A DNA stretch of 7,029 nucleotides, taken from NCBI GenBank assembly GCA_964543965.1, contig CAZJAX010000099.1, positions 1-7,029 of the forward strand, given 5' to 3'. Both the position numbers and the translations under genes were made by a program. Positions 6,730-7,029 of this stretch are shown here, in pieces; position 1 is the stretch's first letter; every line of letters begins with the position of its first letter. Source of the DNA: CAMDWQ01 sp964543965 (GTDB taxonomy: Bacteria > Omnitrophota > Gorgyraeia > 2-02-FULL-51-18). The notes below the pieces were generated by a model. It worked only from the letters and a program-made list of their open reading frames with translations, made no database searches and had not been told where the DNA came from.

Positions 6730-7016
6730 TGGACGGCTGGATGGAAACGCTCGGGATGATCGGGGGGCTGGCGATGCCGCTTTTCAACATCCCTTTGGTC
6801 TACAATATATGGAAGCGCAAAAGCTCCGAAGGCTTGAGCCTGACCTGGGCGCTGGGTATATGGGTCTGCATCATTCTGATGACGCCTCAGGCAGTGAATT
6901 CGCCGGACACAGCTTTCAAGATGTTCGGCATCGCAAACGTGACATTTTTTACGGTCGTGATCATTTTTATTCTGAAATACAGGCGCCCGGCGGCGCCCGA
7001 CAACCGGGGGAGATAG
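6729..7016 (+). CDS. Small three-helix membrane protein of the PQ-loop / SemiSWEET type
   Basis: The protein has 95 residues with likely membrane helices near 8-27, 36-52 and 64-83, then a charged tail (KYRRPAAPDNRGR). Helix 1 and its following loop (IPLVYNIWKRKSSEGLSL, 21-38) match the SemiSWEET pattern of a proline, a basic stretch, then K-S-x-E-G-x-S. In the usual 'PQ' motif the Gln is replaced by Leu here (Pro22-Leu23). SemiSWEETs form dimers that move small sugars across the inner membrane; the substrate here is unknown. ATG 6729 overlaps the pheT stop by one base, implying coupled translation; TTG 6726 is a less likely start. Function is inferred from size, topology and this motif only. 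A small unrelated membrane protein is the main alternative. Confidence 0.75.
   Translation: MDGWMETLGMIGGLAMPLFNIPLVYNIWKRKSSEGLSLTWALGIWVCIILMTPQAVNSPDTAFKMFGIANVTFFTVVIIFILKYRRPAAPDNRGR
7006..7013 (+). promoter_or_regulatory. Ribosome binding site for the gene entering at 7021
   Basis: GGGGGAGA overlaps the last codons of the PQ-loop gene and lies 7 bases before ATG 7021, suggesting that the operon continues beyond the window. Confidence 0.5.
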
Positions 7017-7020
7017 AAGG

Positions 7021-7029
7021 ATGAAAAAG
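7021..7029 (+). CDS. Start of a downstream gene (3' partial, three codons)
   Basis: ATG AAA AAG follows a good Shine-Dalgarno site and begins 4 bases after the stop of the PQ-loop gene. Only Met-Lys-Lys is visible. Such a start suits many secreted or membrane proteins but says nothing firm about identity. Confidence 0.4.

Noticed and set aside
6882..6890. Thr-Pro-Gln in the second helix of the small membrane protein read as the PQ motif
   Set aside because: The family motif lies in helix 1 just before the basic loop. The helix 2 TPQ is not in the matching place.
1..7029. CRISPR arrays, insertion sequences, tRNA or rRNA genes, attachment sites
   Set aside because: No repeated spacer pattern, transposase frame, terminal inverted repeats or tRNA-like fold was seen, and nearly all bases are taken by conserved genes.

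Overview
This window is almost entirely coding, with every supported gene on the plus strand. Its core is the conserved bacterial translation cluster thrS-infC-rpmI-rplT-pheS-pheT: threonyl-tRNA synthetase, initiation factor IF3, ribosomal proteins L35 and L20, and both subunits of phenylalanyl-tRNA synthetase. It is clearly bacterial, because it has IF3, L35, L20 and a bacterial-type PheS/PheT pair. I cannot fix the lineage from sequence alone. The moderately GC-rich bases (by eye), the trimmed synthetases and the pilin-like 'AIAIPNFVKAR' tail on the first membrane protein would suit an uncultured Gram-negative lineage such as Omnitrophota, Elusimicrobiota or a relative. That is a low-confidence impression.

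Layout. Positions 1-96 hold the last 31 codons of an unidentified gene. Positions 104-796 encode a 230-residue multi-pass membrane protein. It has an 'IPFFNIYW' core and ends in a helix that resembles the start of a type IV pilin. One base later thrS begins (798-2540), followed by infC from an ATT start (2577-3086), rpmI (3112-3309) and rplT (3302-3649, overlapping rpmI by 8 bases). A 68-base gap then holds a strong stem-loop (3667-3703). pheS (3718-4698) abuts pheT (4699-6729) with no spacer. pheT overlaps by one base a 95-residue three-helix PQ-loop/SemiSWEET-like protein (6729-7016). A further gene seems to start at 7021 and runs off the window. No gap exceeds 68 bases and I see no promoter, so the whole stretch reads as one transcription unit or part of one.

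How the genes work together. ThrRS and PheRS charge tRNA, IF3 controls initiation and ribosome recycling, and L35 and L20 are assembly and structural proteins of the 50S subunit. Joint expression ties tRNA charging to ribosome supply. The two membrane proteins flanking the cluster have no evident link to translation and may be passengers of the transcription unit.

The most notable points are domain losses in both synthetases. ThrRS has no N-terminal TGS domain, and PheT has no tRNA-binding OB-fold domain near its N-terminus, while the catalytic and editing motifs of both remain. The usual regulatory leaders are also missing: there is no untranslated leader before thrS and no room for a Phe leader peptide before pheS, only the compact hairpin. 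I see no CRISPR array, insertion sequence, tRNA or rRNA gene, and nothing that clearly amounts to a new system.
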